Positions 42,856 to 50,832 of a stretch of DNA of 64,000 nt are shown here, piece after piece. The position numbers and the translations under genes are program-made. The notes under the pieces were generated by a model. The model had not been told where the DNA came from and searched no databases. It saw nothing but the letters and a program-made list of their open reading frames with translations. The number at the start of each line of letters is the position of its first letter. The first letter of the stretch is position 1. The stretch comes from Nitrospira sp. (lineage in GTDB: Bacteria > Nitrospirota > Thermodesulfovibrionia > Thermodesulfovibrionales > Dissulfurispiraceae), in the NCBI GenBank assembly GCA_002634385.1, contig NSJL01000002.1, positions 209,982 through 273,981 of the forward strand, read 5' to 3'.

Positions 42856-42917
42856 TTACGCAGCGGGGAGCCGAAACCAGCAACGCAAAATCGACGGTCC
42901 CTTGGTGTGTACGCATT

Positions 42918-43520
42918 CTACTGCCCCCCCTGCCACTGACTGATCAGGGCAAAAACACCCACCCGGATCATCTTGACCGCAATGGCCGCCAGGAGCAGGG
43001 AGGCCATCCGGGTGATCACCCGGGCGCCGTTCATTCCTATACGCCTGATAATGAAATCCGCCTTATCGAAAATGAACCATGCCAGGAGGAGGTTCAGGAT
43101 AAGGGAGATGATAACCGGCACCGGTCCATAGTTCCCCGCAAGCACCAATGAGGTGGTTATGGTGGCAGGCCCCCCCAGGAGCGGCGTCCCCAGGGGCACC
43201 ACCCCGAAGGTGGGAGAAACGGTCATCTTCTGCGTTCCCGCCCGCGACAGCTCGGAAATGGAGATAATCAGCAGCAGGATACCTCCCGCGATCATGAAAT
43301 CCTCCACCAGGATGCCCAGCACGGTGAACACGGCCTTTCCGAGGAAAATGAAAAGCACGGTAATAATGAAAGCGGTCAGGACGGAGTGTTTTGCAATCCT
43401 CTTCTTTTCCTGCGGCCCCATGTTTTCGGTGATGGCAAGATAGATGGGGAGCACTCCGGGCGCATCGATGGCGACCATGAGGGGAATGACGGTAAGCAGG
43501 AAGTAGTGGAAATATTCCAT
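42918..43520 (-). CDS. MarC family membrane protein
   Basis: The 200-aa protein has six hydrophobic segments and the MarC pattern: an N-terminal MVAIDAPGVLPIYLAIT segment, GGILLLIISISEL and VVPLGTPLLGGPATITTSLV. MarC proteins are inner-membrane and of unresolved function; the old link to multiple antibiotic resistance is not supported for E. coli MarC. AGGGAGGTCT precedes the ATG. No partner genes are nearby; a repeat element lies upstream. Confidence 0.9.
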   Translation of the reverse strand: MEYFHYFLLTVIPLMVAIDAPGVLPIYLAITENMGPQEKKRIAKHSVLTAFIITVLFIFLGKAVFTVLGILVEDFMIAGGILLLIISISELSRAGTQKMTVSPTFGVVPLGTPLLGGPATITTSLVLAGNYGPVPVIISLILNLLLAWFIFDKADFIIRRIGMNGARVITRMASLLLAAIAVKMIRVGVFALISQWQGGQ

Positions 43521-43613
43521 AGACCTCCCTTTTGTGCAATGAGCCGTGCGCTGGGAAAGGGCGGGCTCTCCCTAAAGCATAGAGAGATGTATGACGGGCT
43601 GTCAAGGGAAAGG

Positions 43614-43784
43614 CAGGGCAAACGCATCAAAAGACACTTCAAGAGAAAACAACGGGATTGCTTCAGGGAACGACCCTTCGCAATGACAGCACAGAAGAAC
43701 CTCTTTCCCTTCTGTCATTAGGGGCGCAGCGAAGCAATCCCAAGAGGATACACATTAGCCGGGCATTTTGGTGCGTTTGCCCTG
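43614..43784 (-). repeat. Dispersed inverted-repeat element, copy 2
   Basis: This 171-bp element is bounded by terminal inverted repeats (GGGCAAACGCATCAAAA at the left, the complement of GGGCAAACGCACCAAAA at the right). It is nearly identical to the reverse complement of copy 3 at 53348-53517. No reading frame is present, so it is MITE-like and non-autonomous. Confidence 0.85.
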
Positions 43785-43862
43785 AAGAGAGAGAAGAAAT
43801 GAAGATTCTCGCATATTCTCTTTCAATACGCTACAATTTAGTAATACGAGATACGCATATTT

Positions 43863-43955
43863 CGTCACTCCGGTAAAAACCGGAGTCCAGAAGTCTTTGA
43901 AAACTCCGGATTCCGGCTCTTGTCCCGGTCCAGTCCGGGATCTGCCGGAATGACG
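43863..43955. repeat. CCGG palindromic repeat element
   Basis: The ends CGTCACTCCGG and CCGGAATGACG form imperfect terminal inverted repeats around several CCGGA-rich hairpins. It resembles the half sites at 39413-39439. It lies just upstream of the CheB gene. Confidence 0.6.
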
Positions 43956-43988
43956 GAGAGGGGAAATCCTTACATTAAGGAGGCTCAG

Positions 43989-44969
43989 ATGGGAGGACAT
44001 GACATCATCGCAATCGGGGCTTCGGCAGGCGGAGTGGAAACACTCCAGAGACTGGTGGGCTCGCTTCCCCGGGATATCCCGGCAGCGATTTTCGTGGTAC
44101 AGCACACCTCTCCCGAATCCCCCGGCCTCTTCGCCAACATCCTGGAGCGTTCAGGCCCCCTGAAGGCGAAATATCCAAAGAATGGAGAGCATTTCCATCC
44201 GGGAACTATTTATGTGGCTAAGGCCGACCACCATCTGCTGGTAAAGAAAGACCACGTCCTTGTCACCCGCGGCCCCCGGGAAAACAGGATGCGGCCCGCC
44301 ATCGACCCCCTCTTCCGTTCGGCCGCCGCAGCGTACGGCCCGAAGGTCGTGGGTGTCGTGCTGACGGGGATGCTCGACGACGGCACCGCAGGGCTCTTTA
44401 CCGTAAAGAGGTGCGGCGGCGTGGCCTGTGTGCAGGACCCCGACGATGCCCCCTACCCCGAAATGCCGCAGAGCGCCCTCGAAAACGTGCAGGTAGATTA
44501 CCGTCTTCCCGTGTCCGAATTAGGCTCCCTGCTCGACCGCCTTGCACGGACAGAAGCTTCGAGCGATATTCCGATCCCTGAGGACGTGGTGGTCGAGGCC
44601 CGGATAGCGGAAAAGGCGATGAGCGATATCAATATTATCGAAAAAATGGGCACCAAATCGCCCTTCGGCTGCCCCGAATGCGGCGGCGGGATATGGGAAA
44701 TACAGAACGATCCGGTGCAGCGCTACCGGTGCAACACCGGCCACGCCTTCACGGCCCGCACCCTGCTGGCGAGCCAGAACGAGACCATCGAGCGCGCGCT
44801 CTGGGCGGCAGTGCGCTCCCTGGAGGAGCGGGCCAATATGCTCGCACGCCTTGCACGGGACGAGAAGGGCCGGGGGCGTAACAGCTCTTCGAGGGATTAC
44901 GGGACCGAGGCGGACGAAGCAAAGAGAAATGCTCAATATATAAGAGAGTTACTATTACATATCGCCTGA
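43989..44969 (+). CDS. CheB-type methylesterase with zinc-ribbon-like tail
   Basis: The 326-aa protein has a CheB methylesterase domain (about 1-190) without a receiver. The catalytic triad is visible: Ser in IGASAGG, His in VVQHTS and Asp in TGMLDDGTAG. A C-terminal extension holds GCPECGGG and, 14 residues on, YRCNTGH, a C-x2-C...C-x3-H pattern like a zinc ribbon, then a helical end. CheB domains demethylate or deamidate chemoreceptors; here no receptor or CheA gene is nearby, so the substrate is unclear. AAGGAGG precedes MGGHDIIA, which fixes the start against longer frames. Confidence 0.9.
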   Translation: MGGHDIIAIGASAGGVETLQRLVGSLPRDIPAAIFVVQHTSPESPGLFANILERSGPLKAKYPKNGEHFHPGTIYVAKADHHLLVKKDHVLVTRGPRENRMRPAIDPLFRSAAAAYGPKVVGVVLTGMLDDGTAGLFTVKRCGGVACVQDPDDAPYPEMPQSALENVQVDYRLPVSELGSLLDRLARTEASSDIPIPEDVVVEARIAEKAMSDINIIEKMGTKSPFGCPECGGGIWEIQNDPVQRYRCNTGHAFTARTLLASQNETIERALWAAVRSLEERANMLARLARDEKGRGRNSSSRDYGTEADEAKRNAQYIRELLLHIA

Positions 44970-45055
44970 CGGGAAGCGGACAGTCTCACCGCCTTTCTCC
45001 CCTTTCCTCAAAACGTCTGCTCCACATATTTCGCCAAAGATGATTCCGGCACAAT

Positions 45056-45084
45056 TTGAATACTTCCCGAAACTCGTCTATAAT
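45056..45084 (+). promoter_or_regulatory. Sigma-70 promoter
   Basis: TTGAAT at 45056-45061, a 17-base spacer and a perfect TATAAT at 45079-45084. It should drive the CheB-CheR/GGDEF-EAL genes through a leader that contains a repeat element. Confidence 0.65.
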
Positions 45085-45109
45085 GATGTTTACATTGATC
45101 GTTAAGTTC

Positions 45110-45214
45110 ACCCTCACCCTTTCCCTCTCCCCTCGAGGGAGAGGGGTCCCCTGGAAATCAGAGATTTTCTGGGGAATAGGTAGGGCGGCCGAAGGCCCTG
45201 GGAGAGGGGGAAAT
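45110..45214. repeat. CCCTCTCCC palindromic repeat in leader
   Basis: CCCTCTCCC (45123-45131) pairs with GGGAGAGGG (45137-45145), and a second GGGAGAGGG copy (about 45200-45208) follows. It lies between the 45056 promoter and the CheB-CheR start. Confidence 0.55.
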
Positions 45215-45258
45215 GAGTTCTGGCGAGTCGCATATCCAAAATGCCACAGGAGACAGGA

Positions 45259-46059
45259 ATGGCACGAAAGGCCGAGAGAAAGAAAACCCCGCGATCAGAG
45301 ACGGCTCCTCCCGTGAAGGAGATCTCCGGGGACGGCTCCCCCTCCGAAACGACAGAGGAACCGGCGCAAGAGACGAACACGGACGGTTTCTTTATTGTTG
45401 GCATCGGCACTTCCGCGGGAGGGCTGGAAGCCCTCGAGCAGTTCTTTCCTCCCCTGCCCTCCGACAGCGGGATGGCGTTCATCCTTATTCCCCATCTCGA
45501 TCCCACCCATAAGAGCATCATGCGCGATCTGCTGAAAAGGTATACCCGCATGGAAATCTTCGAAGTGGAAAACGGGATGGAAGTCGAGCCCAACCGCGTG
45601 TATATCATCCCGCCGAACAAGGACATGGCGATCATGAACATGCGGCTCCAGTTGCTGGAGCCCGCTGAACGGCGGGGCCTGCGCCACCCCATCGACTTCT
45701 TTTTCCGTTCGCTGGCCCAGGACCAGCGGGAGAGGGCCATCGGCATCATCCTCTCGGGGACCGGTACGGAGGGCACCCTGGGACTGAAGGCCATAAAGGG
45801 CGAGGGCGGACTGGCCATCGCCCAGGACCCGCAGGATGCCCGGTATGGCGGGATGCCCGACAGCTCCATTGCCAGCGGTATCGTGGACTACGTGCTCCCC
45901 GCCGATAAAATGGCGGAGCAGCTTTTGAAATACATCAGAAGCTCTCTCGTCCGTCCGCCCAAGGCACCGGCGAAGATCGAAGGGAAGGTCGACTATCTCC
46001 AGAAGATTTTTGTCCTGATACGGGCCCAGACCGGGCACGATTTTTCCCTCTACAAGTAG
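45259..46059 (+). CDS. CheB-CheR fusion, 5' part up to in-frame TAG
   Basis: Residues 1-266 from MARKAERKK (GGAG upstream; an in-frame ATG lies 18 bp earlier) hold a low-complexity leader and a CheB methylesterase domain with IGTSAGGLEALE, IPHLDPTH and ILSGTGTEGTLG. In the last, Thr-Glu replaces the usual Asp-Asp, so catalysis may be altered. The frame ends at TAG (46057-46059) in the sequence DFSLYK-stop-NTILRRIERR. The next ORF, in the same frame, continues with CheR, so the two are one ancestral CheB-CheR gene interrupted by a single codon change (AAG to TAG would suffice). It may be split, a pseudogene, read through, or an assembly error. Confidence 0.85.
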   Translation: MARKAERKKTPRSETAPPVKEISGDGSPSETTEEPAQETNTDGFFIVGIGTSAGGLEALEQFFPPLPSDSGMAFILIPHLDPTHKSIMRDLLKRYTRMEIFEVENGMEVEPNRVYIIPPNKDMAIMNMRLQLLEPAERRGLRHPIDFFFRSLAQDQRERAIGIILSGTGTEGTLGLKAIKGEGGLAIAQDPQDARYGGMPDSSIASGIVDYVLPADKMAEQLLKYIRSSLVRPPKAPAKIEGKVDYLQKIFVLIRAQTGHDFSLYK

Positions 46060-46089
46060 AACACCATCCTGCGCAGGATCGAAAGGCGC

Positions 46090-48258
46090 ATGGCGATCCA
46101 CCAGATAGAGGAATTGTCGGGCTATGTGATCTACCTCCGCGAGAACTCGCACGAGGTGGAAGCCCTCTTCAGGGAGCTCCTCATCAGGGTCACCAACTTC
46201 TTCAGGGACCCCGGGGCCTTCGAGGTGGTCAAGAGGGAGGTAGTCCCGCATCTCCTGAGCAACAGGTCCTATGATACTCCCGTCCGCATATGGGTTCCCG
46301 GATGTTCCACCGGGGAGGAGGCTTACTCCCTCGCCATTCTCTTCAGGGAGCATATGCAGGAGATCGAAAAAAACTACAAGATCCAGATCTTCGCCACCGA
46401 TATCGACACCGGCGCCATCGAGACGGCCCGGAACGGCGTCTATCCCGACAGCATCACCGTGGACGTCTTCCCCGAACGGCTTTCCCGTTTTTTCATCAAA
46501 CAGGACAACACCTACCGGGTGAAGGACGAAATCAGGGAGATGGTGGTCTTCGCCATCCAGAACCTCATCAAGGACCCGCCCTTTTCGAAACTGGACATGA
46601 TAAGCTGCCGCAACCTCCTCATCTACCTCGGTACCGAGCTGCAGAAGAAGATCATCCCGCTCTTCCGGTACGCCCTGAACCCGAACGGGATACTCTTCCT
46701 GGGCTCCTCCGAGACCATCGGCGACCACTCCGATATGTTTTCCGTATTCGACAAGAAGTGGAGGATCTACAAGGCCGCCCGCTCCTCTTCCCTCCCGCTG
46801 CCGGCGGTGGACATGCGTACCGCGGTGCCCCACGAAAGGGTCTTCAGGGAGAAAGGCTTCGAGAGCAAGAAACCCGGAGAAGTAAGCATCGGCGAGCTGG
46901 CGGAGAGATCTTTGCTGGAGCGCTATTCGCCGTCCTGCGCCATTGTGAACGAAAGGGGAGATATCCTCTACCTCCACGGCCGTACCGGCAAATACCTGGA
47001 ACCGGCGCCGGGGAAGGCGAGCCTGAATGTGCTCACTATGGCACGGGAGGGGCTGCAGCTCGAGTTGCGGACCGCCCTCCGCAAGGCGTTCACCCAGAAA
47101 GAGGACGTGGTCAGCGAGGGGATCCAGGTGAGAAGCAACGGCGGCTTCCAGACGATCAACCTCGAAATACAATACATCAGGAAGCCCGAGTACCTGCAAG
47201 GGTTGCTCATGGTCGTCTTCATCGATGTGCCGGCCCCGCGGGACAAGGAGACCACCCCGAAAGAAGGGTATGAAGAGAGAATCGACAAGCGAGTGGTAGA
47301 GCTGGAATTCGAAGTGAAATCCACCAAGGAACACCTGCAAACCACCATCGAGGAGCTGGAAACCTCCAATGAGGAGTTGAAATCCGCCAACGAGGAGCTC
47401 CAATCGTCCAACGAAGAACTCCAAAGCACCAACGAAGAGCTGGAGACCTCCAAGGAGGAGCTCCAGTCGGTCAATGAAGAGCTGCTCACCGTGAACGCGG
47501 AGCTGCAGAACAAGATCGACGAGCTGTCGCAGACGAACAACGATATGAGCAACCTGCTGGTCAGCACACAGGTTGCTACCATCTTTTTGAACAACGAGCT
47601 GCGCATAAAACGCTATACCCCCGCCGCCACCGGCATTATCAACCTGATCCAGACGGATGTGGGGCGGCCGGCGGGCGACATGTCCTCGAGGCTGGACTAC
47701 CCGGAGCTGGTACGGGATGCGGAGGAGGTGCTCAGGACCCTTGTCGCAAAGGAAAAACTGGTCAGCCACGCCGAAGGGAAATGGTTTACCGTGCGGATCA
47801 TGCCGTATCGCACCAAGGAGAATGTGATCGACGGAGTCGTTATCACCTTCCTCGATGTCACCGAATTGAGAAAAACACAGGAGACCCTGGAAAACACCCT
47901 CTCCCTTACCGAGGGGATCGTGGAGACGGTGAGGGAATCCCTCCTTGTCCTCGATTCCGAGCTGTGCGTGGTCCTGGCGAACAGGACCTTCTACCGGACC
48001 TTCCGCACCTCTCCCGGGGAGACCGAAAACAAGCGCATTTACGATCTTGGCGGCGGCCAATGGGACATCCCGGAGCTCCGGAGACTGCTCGAAACGATCC
48101 TGCCCGAAAATACCCAACTCCAGGATTTCGTGGTGGAGCACGAATTCCCGACCATAGGGAGGAGAAAGATGCTGCTCAACGCCCACAGGATTCTCCAGAA
48201 GGCAACCAAGGCCCCGACGATTCTGTTGGCCATAGAGGATATCACGGAGAAAAGATGA
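46090..48258 (+). CDS. CheB-CheR fusion, CheR-PAS part after in-frame TAG
   Basis: The first in-frame ATG after the stop is at 46090; from there 722 residues follow with no further defect. They contain CheR methyltransferase (TNFFRDPGAFE, the SAM loop VPGCSTGEEAYSL, DIDTGAIETAR, ISCRNLLIYL), a long heptad coiled coil of NEEL repeats (about 405-485), and a C-terminal PAS-like region. CheR_N is truncated by this start, and the ribosome binding site is weak. In related CheB-CheR proteins these parts form one polypeptide of about 1000 aa. The stop overlaps the next gene's ATG (ATGA), so the GGDEF-EAL gene is translationally coupled to this segment. Confidence 0.85.
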   Translation: MAIHQIEELSGYVIYLRENSHEVEALFRELLIRVTNFFRDPGAFEVVKREVVPHLLSNRSYDTPVRIWVPGCSTGEEAYSLAILFREHMQEIEKNYKIQIFATDIDTGAIETARNGVYPDSITVDVFPERLSRFFIKQDNTYRVKDEIREMVVFAIQNLIKDPPFSKLDMISCRNLLIYLGTELQKKIIPLFRYALNPNGILFLGSSETIGDHSDMFSVFDKKWRIYKAARSSSLPLPAVDMRTAVPHERVFREKGFESKKPGEVSIGELAERSLLERYSPSCAIVNERGDILYLHGRTGKYLEPAPGKASLNVLTMAREGLQLELRTALRKAFTQKEDVVSEGIQVRSNGGFQTINLEIQYIRKPEYLQGLLMVVFIDVPAPRDKETTPKEGYEERIDKRVVELEFEVKSTKEHLQTTIEELETSNEELKSANEELQSSNEELQSTNEELETSKEELQSVNEELLTVNAELQNKIDELSQTNNDMSNLLVSTQVATIFLNNELRIKRYTPAATGIINLIQTDVGRPAGDMSSRLDYPELVRDAEEVLRTLVAKEKLVSHAEGKWFTVRIMPYRTKENVIDGVVITFLDVTELRKTQETLENTLSLTEGIVETVRESLLVLDSELCVVLANRTFYRTFRTSPGETENKRIYDLGGGQWDIPELRRLLETILPENTQLQDFVVEHEFPTIGRRKMLLNAHRILQKATKAPTILLAIEDITEKR

Positions 48259-50522
48259 AAAAACCTCCTTCGGACCTTGCCCTCCTCCGCAAAAAGGCGG
48301 AACAGAAGCTGCGCAAACAGACAAAAAGGGTAGAGGAGCTTTCGAAGCAGGACATTCAACGCCTCGTCCATGAGCTCGGCACCCATCAGATCGAGCTCGA
48401 AATGCAAAACGAGGAGCTCCGTCACGCGCGGACTGAGATGGAAATATCCCATCGGAAATACTCCGATCTTTTCGACTTCGCTCCCGTCGGCTATTTTCTC
48501 ATCGACCACCTTGGCCTGATAAAAGAAGTCAATCTTACGGGAGCGGATATGCTGGGGATCCAGAAGCGTTTGCTGCAGGACAGGCCTTTTTTCCTTTTCG
48601 TCCATAAGGACGACCGGAGCACGTTCCACTCTCATCTCAAAGAAACGCTGGAGAGGCAGTCCCGGCAGACCTGCGAGGTGCGGATCGGCAAAAAAGACGG
48701 CTCCCTCCTCCATTTCCAGCTCCAGAGCATCGCGGTGGAAGACCGGAAGGGGGCCGAAGCCCTGTGCCGGACGACGGTGACCGATATCACCGAACGCAAG
48801 CATTGGGAGGAGCAGCTCCGGGAGAGCGAAGAGAAATACCGGGAGCTCGTGCAGAGCGCCCGCAGTATTATCCTGAAGACCGATATGCAGGGCACCATCA
48901 TCTTCTTCAACGAGTTTGCACAGGAATTCTTCGGATATACCGTTGCGGAAGCGGCGGGCAGGAAGGTGGTGGGCACCATCGTTCCTCCCCTCAGCCCTTC
49001 CGCCCAGGTATTCCGGGAAATGCTCGTCAGCATCACCCTGGATCCCAATCATTACCAGGAAATCGAGGGAGAAGGGACGCGGAAAAACGGAGAGCGGGTA
49101 TGGATTGCGTGGACGAACAGGCCTATTCGCGACAGGAGCGGAAATCTGACCGGAGTTCTTACGGCGGGGCAGGATATCACTGAAAGGAAAAGGGCCGAGG
49201 AGACGATGCAGCATCAGGCGCACCACGATGCCCTGACCGGGTTGCTCAACAAAACGCACTTCATGGAGTACCTCTCCAACGCCCTGCGCCAGGCTCGGCG
49301 CTACGGGTATATGCTGGCGGTCATGTTCCTGGACCTGGACCGCTTCAAGGCCATCAACGACTCCCTCGGACATGCCATGGGGGATACCCTGCTCCAGTCC
49401 GTCTCCGAGCGCCTGAGGGCATCCGTCCGCGATTCGGATGTGATCGCCCGTATCGGCGGGGACGAATACACCATCCTGCTGCCCCACATCTCCCATGCGG
49501 AGGATGCCGCAAAAACAGCGGAAAAGATACTCGAGCACTTCACCAGGTCCTTTCTCCTCGATGGGAATGAGCTCTATTGCGGGATCAGCATCGGCATCAG
49601 CCTCTTCCCCGAGGATGGCGAGCAGCCCGAGACCCTCCTGAGGAACGCAGACATCGCCCTTTACCATGTCAAGGAGCACGGCAGGGGCACCTTCGAATTC
49701 TACAACCCCGCCATGAATATCAGGACCCTCGAGCGCATGATCCTCGAAAGTAACCTGCGCCGCACCCTCGAACGCGGAGAATTGGTGGTGTACTACCAGC
49801 CCCAGGTGAGCATCGACTCCCGCACGCCCCTCTGCGCCGAAGCCCTGGTGCGCTGGCAACACCCCGAGCGCGGGCTGCTGAACCCTTTCCAGTTCCTCCC
49901 TGTCGCCGAAGAGACGGGGTTCATCGTCCCCATGGACGAATGGGTGCTGCGCACTGCCTGCGCACAGAACAAGGCCTGGCAGGAGGCCGGGTATACTCCC
50001 CTCTGTCTCACCGTCAATGTCTCTTCCCGCCAGTTTCAGAACCCCTCCCTGGTGGACCTGGTGGAGCAGGTGCTGGAGGAGACCGGCCTGGACCCGAAAT
50101 GGCTGGAGCTGGAGGTCACCGAAGGGACGGCCATGCAGAACATCGATGTCACGATCTCGAACATGAGCCGCCTGAAAGAAAGGGGAGTCAGGTTTTCCAT
50201 CGACGATTTCGGCACCGGGTATTCGTCCCTGAACTATCTCAAGCGGCTGCCCATCCAGAAAGTGAAGATCGATAAATCCTTTATCCATGGACTGATGACG
50301 GACAGCAACGACGAGACCATTGTCGAGGCGGTGATCGCCATGGCGCACAAAATGAGATTCCAGGTGGTCGCCGAAGGGGTGGAAACCGAGGAGCAGTGGG
50401 AGCTGCTCCGCTCCTGCGGCTGCGACGCCGTACAGGGCTACTGCGCCAGCGAGCCCCTGCCTGCGCCGGAATTCGAAAAATCCTTAGCCCTCCCTGAAAA
50501 ACAAACAAGAAGGAAGAAGTAG
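48255..50522 (+). CDS. PAS-PAS-GGDEF-EAL c-di-GMP enzyme
   Basis: The 755-aa protein starts at the ATG overlapping the CheR stop. It has a coiled N-terminus (HELGTHQIELEMQNEEL), two PAS domains (about 65-185 and 190-305), a GGDEF domain with GGDEY in place of GGDEF and an upstream RDSD I-site, and an EAL domain with AEALVRWQHPE, EVTEG and DDFGTGYSS. Phosphodiesterase residues look intact; the GGDEY variant is likely still active, but this is not certain. Soluble, no transmembrane helix. Fusion and coupling to CheB-CheR suggest a chemosensory-type input into c-di-GMP turnover. A long perfect palindrome follows. Confidence 0.9.
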   Translation: MKKPPSDLALLRKKAEQKLRKQTKRVEELSKQDIQRLVHELGTHQIELEMQNEELRHARTEMEISHRKYSDLFDFAPVGYFLIDHLGLIKEVNLTGADMLGIQKRLLQDRPFFLFVHKDDRSTFHSHLKETLERQSRQTCEVRIGKKDGSLLHFQLQSIAVEDRKGAEALCRTTVTDITERKHWEEQLRESEEKYRELVQSARSIILKTDMQGTIIFFNEFAQEFFGYTVAEAAGRKVVGTIVPPLSPSAQVFREMLVSITLDPNHYQEIEGEGTRKNGERVWIAWTNRPIRDRSGNLTGVLTAGQDITERKRAEETMQHQAHHDALTGLLNKTHFMEYLSNALRQARRYGYMLAVMFLDLDRFKAINDSLGHAMGDTLLQSVSERLRASVRDSDVIARIGGDEYTILLPHISHAEDAAKTAEKILEHFTRSFLLDGNELYCGISIGISLFPEDGEQPETLLRNADIALYHVKEHGRGTFEFYNPAMNIRTLERMILESNLRRTLERGELVVYYQPQVSIDSRTPLCAEALVRWQHPERGLLNPFQFLPVAEETGFIVPMDEWVLRTACAQNKAWQEAGYTPLCLTVNVSSRQFQNPSLVDLVEQVLEETGLDPKWLELEVTEGTAMQNIDVTISNMSRLKERGVRFSIDDFGTGYSSLNYLKRLPIQKVKIDKSFIHGLMTDSNDETIVEAVIAMAHKMRFQVVAEGVETEEQWELLRSCGCDAVQGYCASEPLPAPEFEKSLALPEKQTRRKK

Positions 50523-50533
50523 AAAGAGCCACC

Positions 50534-50590
50534 AAAAAGAGGGACACATTACTATTTTTGTGCAAAAAATAGTAATGTGTCCCTCTTTTT
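50534..50590. terminator. Perfect 26-bp palindromic hairpin
   Basis: The arms 50534-50559 and 50565-50590 are perfectly complementary around a 5-base GTGCA loop. The stem starts with A5 and ends with T5, so it has terminator form on both strands. The length and perfection also fit a palindromic repeat of the type used by REP-associated or IS200-like transposases. Confidence 0.7.
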
Positions 50591-50832
50591 ACAAAATAAT
50601 GTTGCATTAGCGGGCAGCGTGTGTTACAGGTATAGAAAACGCTTTGCCCGGCAGAGATGCATGCTCTTCAGGAGGCAGCCATGTCAAAACACCTCTATGG
50701 AGTACGGGGGAGACGGGAGAGTATCGACCTTGGGGTCCCTTGAAAGGATCCATCCCCTGAAGGCAACAGCCAGAAATGAGCCCGCCTTGTCCATTAGGAC
50801 CCTATACCATTAAAGATTACAGGGAGAAGGCT

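Noticed and set aside
46057..46059. TAG as a recoded sense codon (pyrrolysine-like)
   Set aside because: TAG ends other genes in the window, no pyl gene is seen, and the residue in relatives is expected to be an ordinary Lys or Arg.
45295..48324. Very long open frame on the minus strand (about 1000 codons) opposite the CheB-CheR gene, and similar long antisense frames at 48039-50348, 51469-52998, 2402-3901 and 3917-5410
   Set aside because: Their composition is low in recognisable domains, and each mirrors a real gene with clear motifs. In GC-rich genes the opposite frame is often open by chance.
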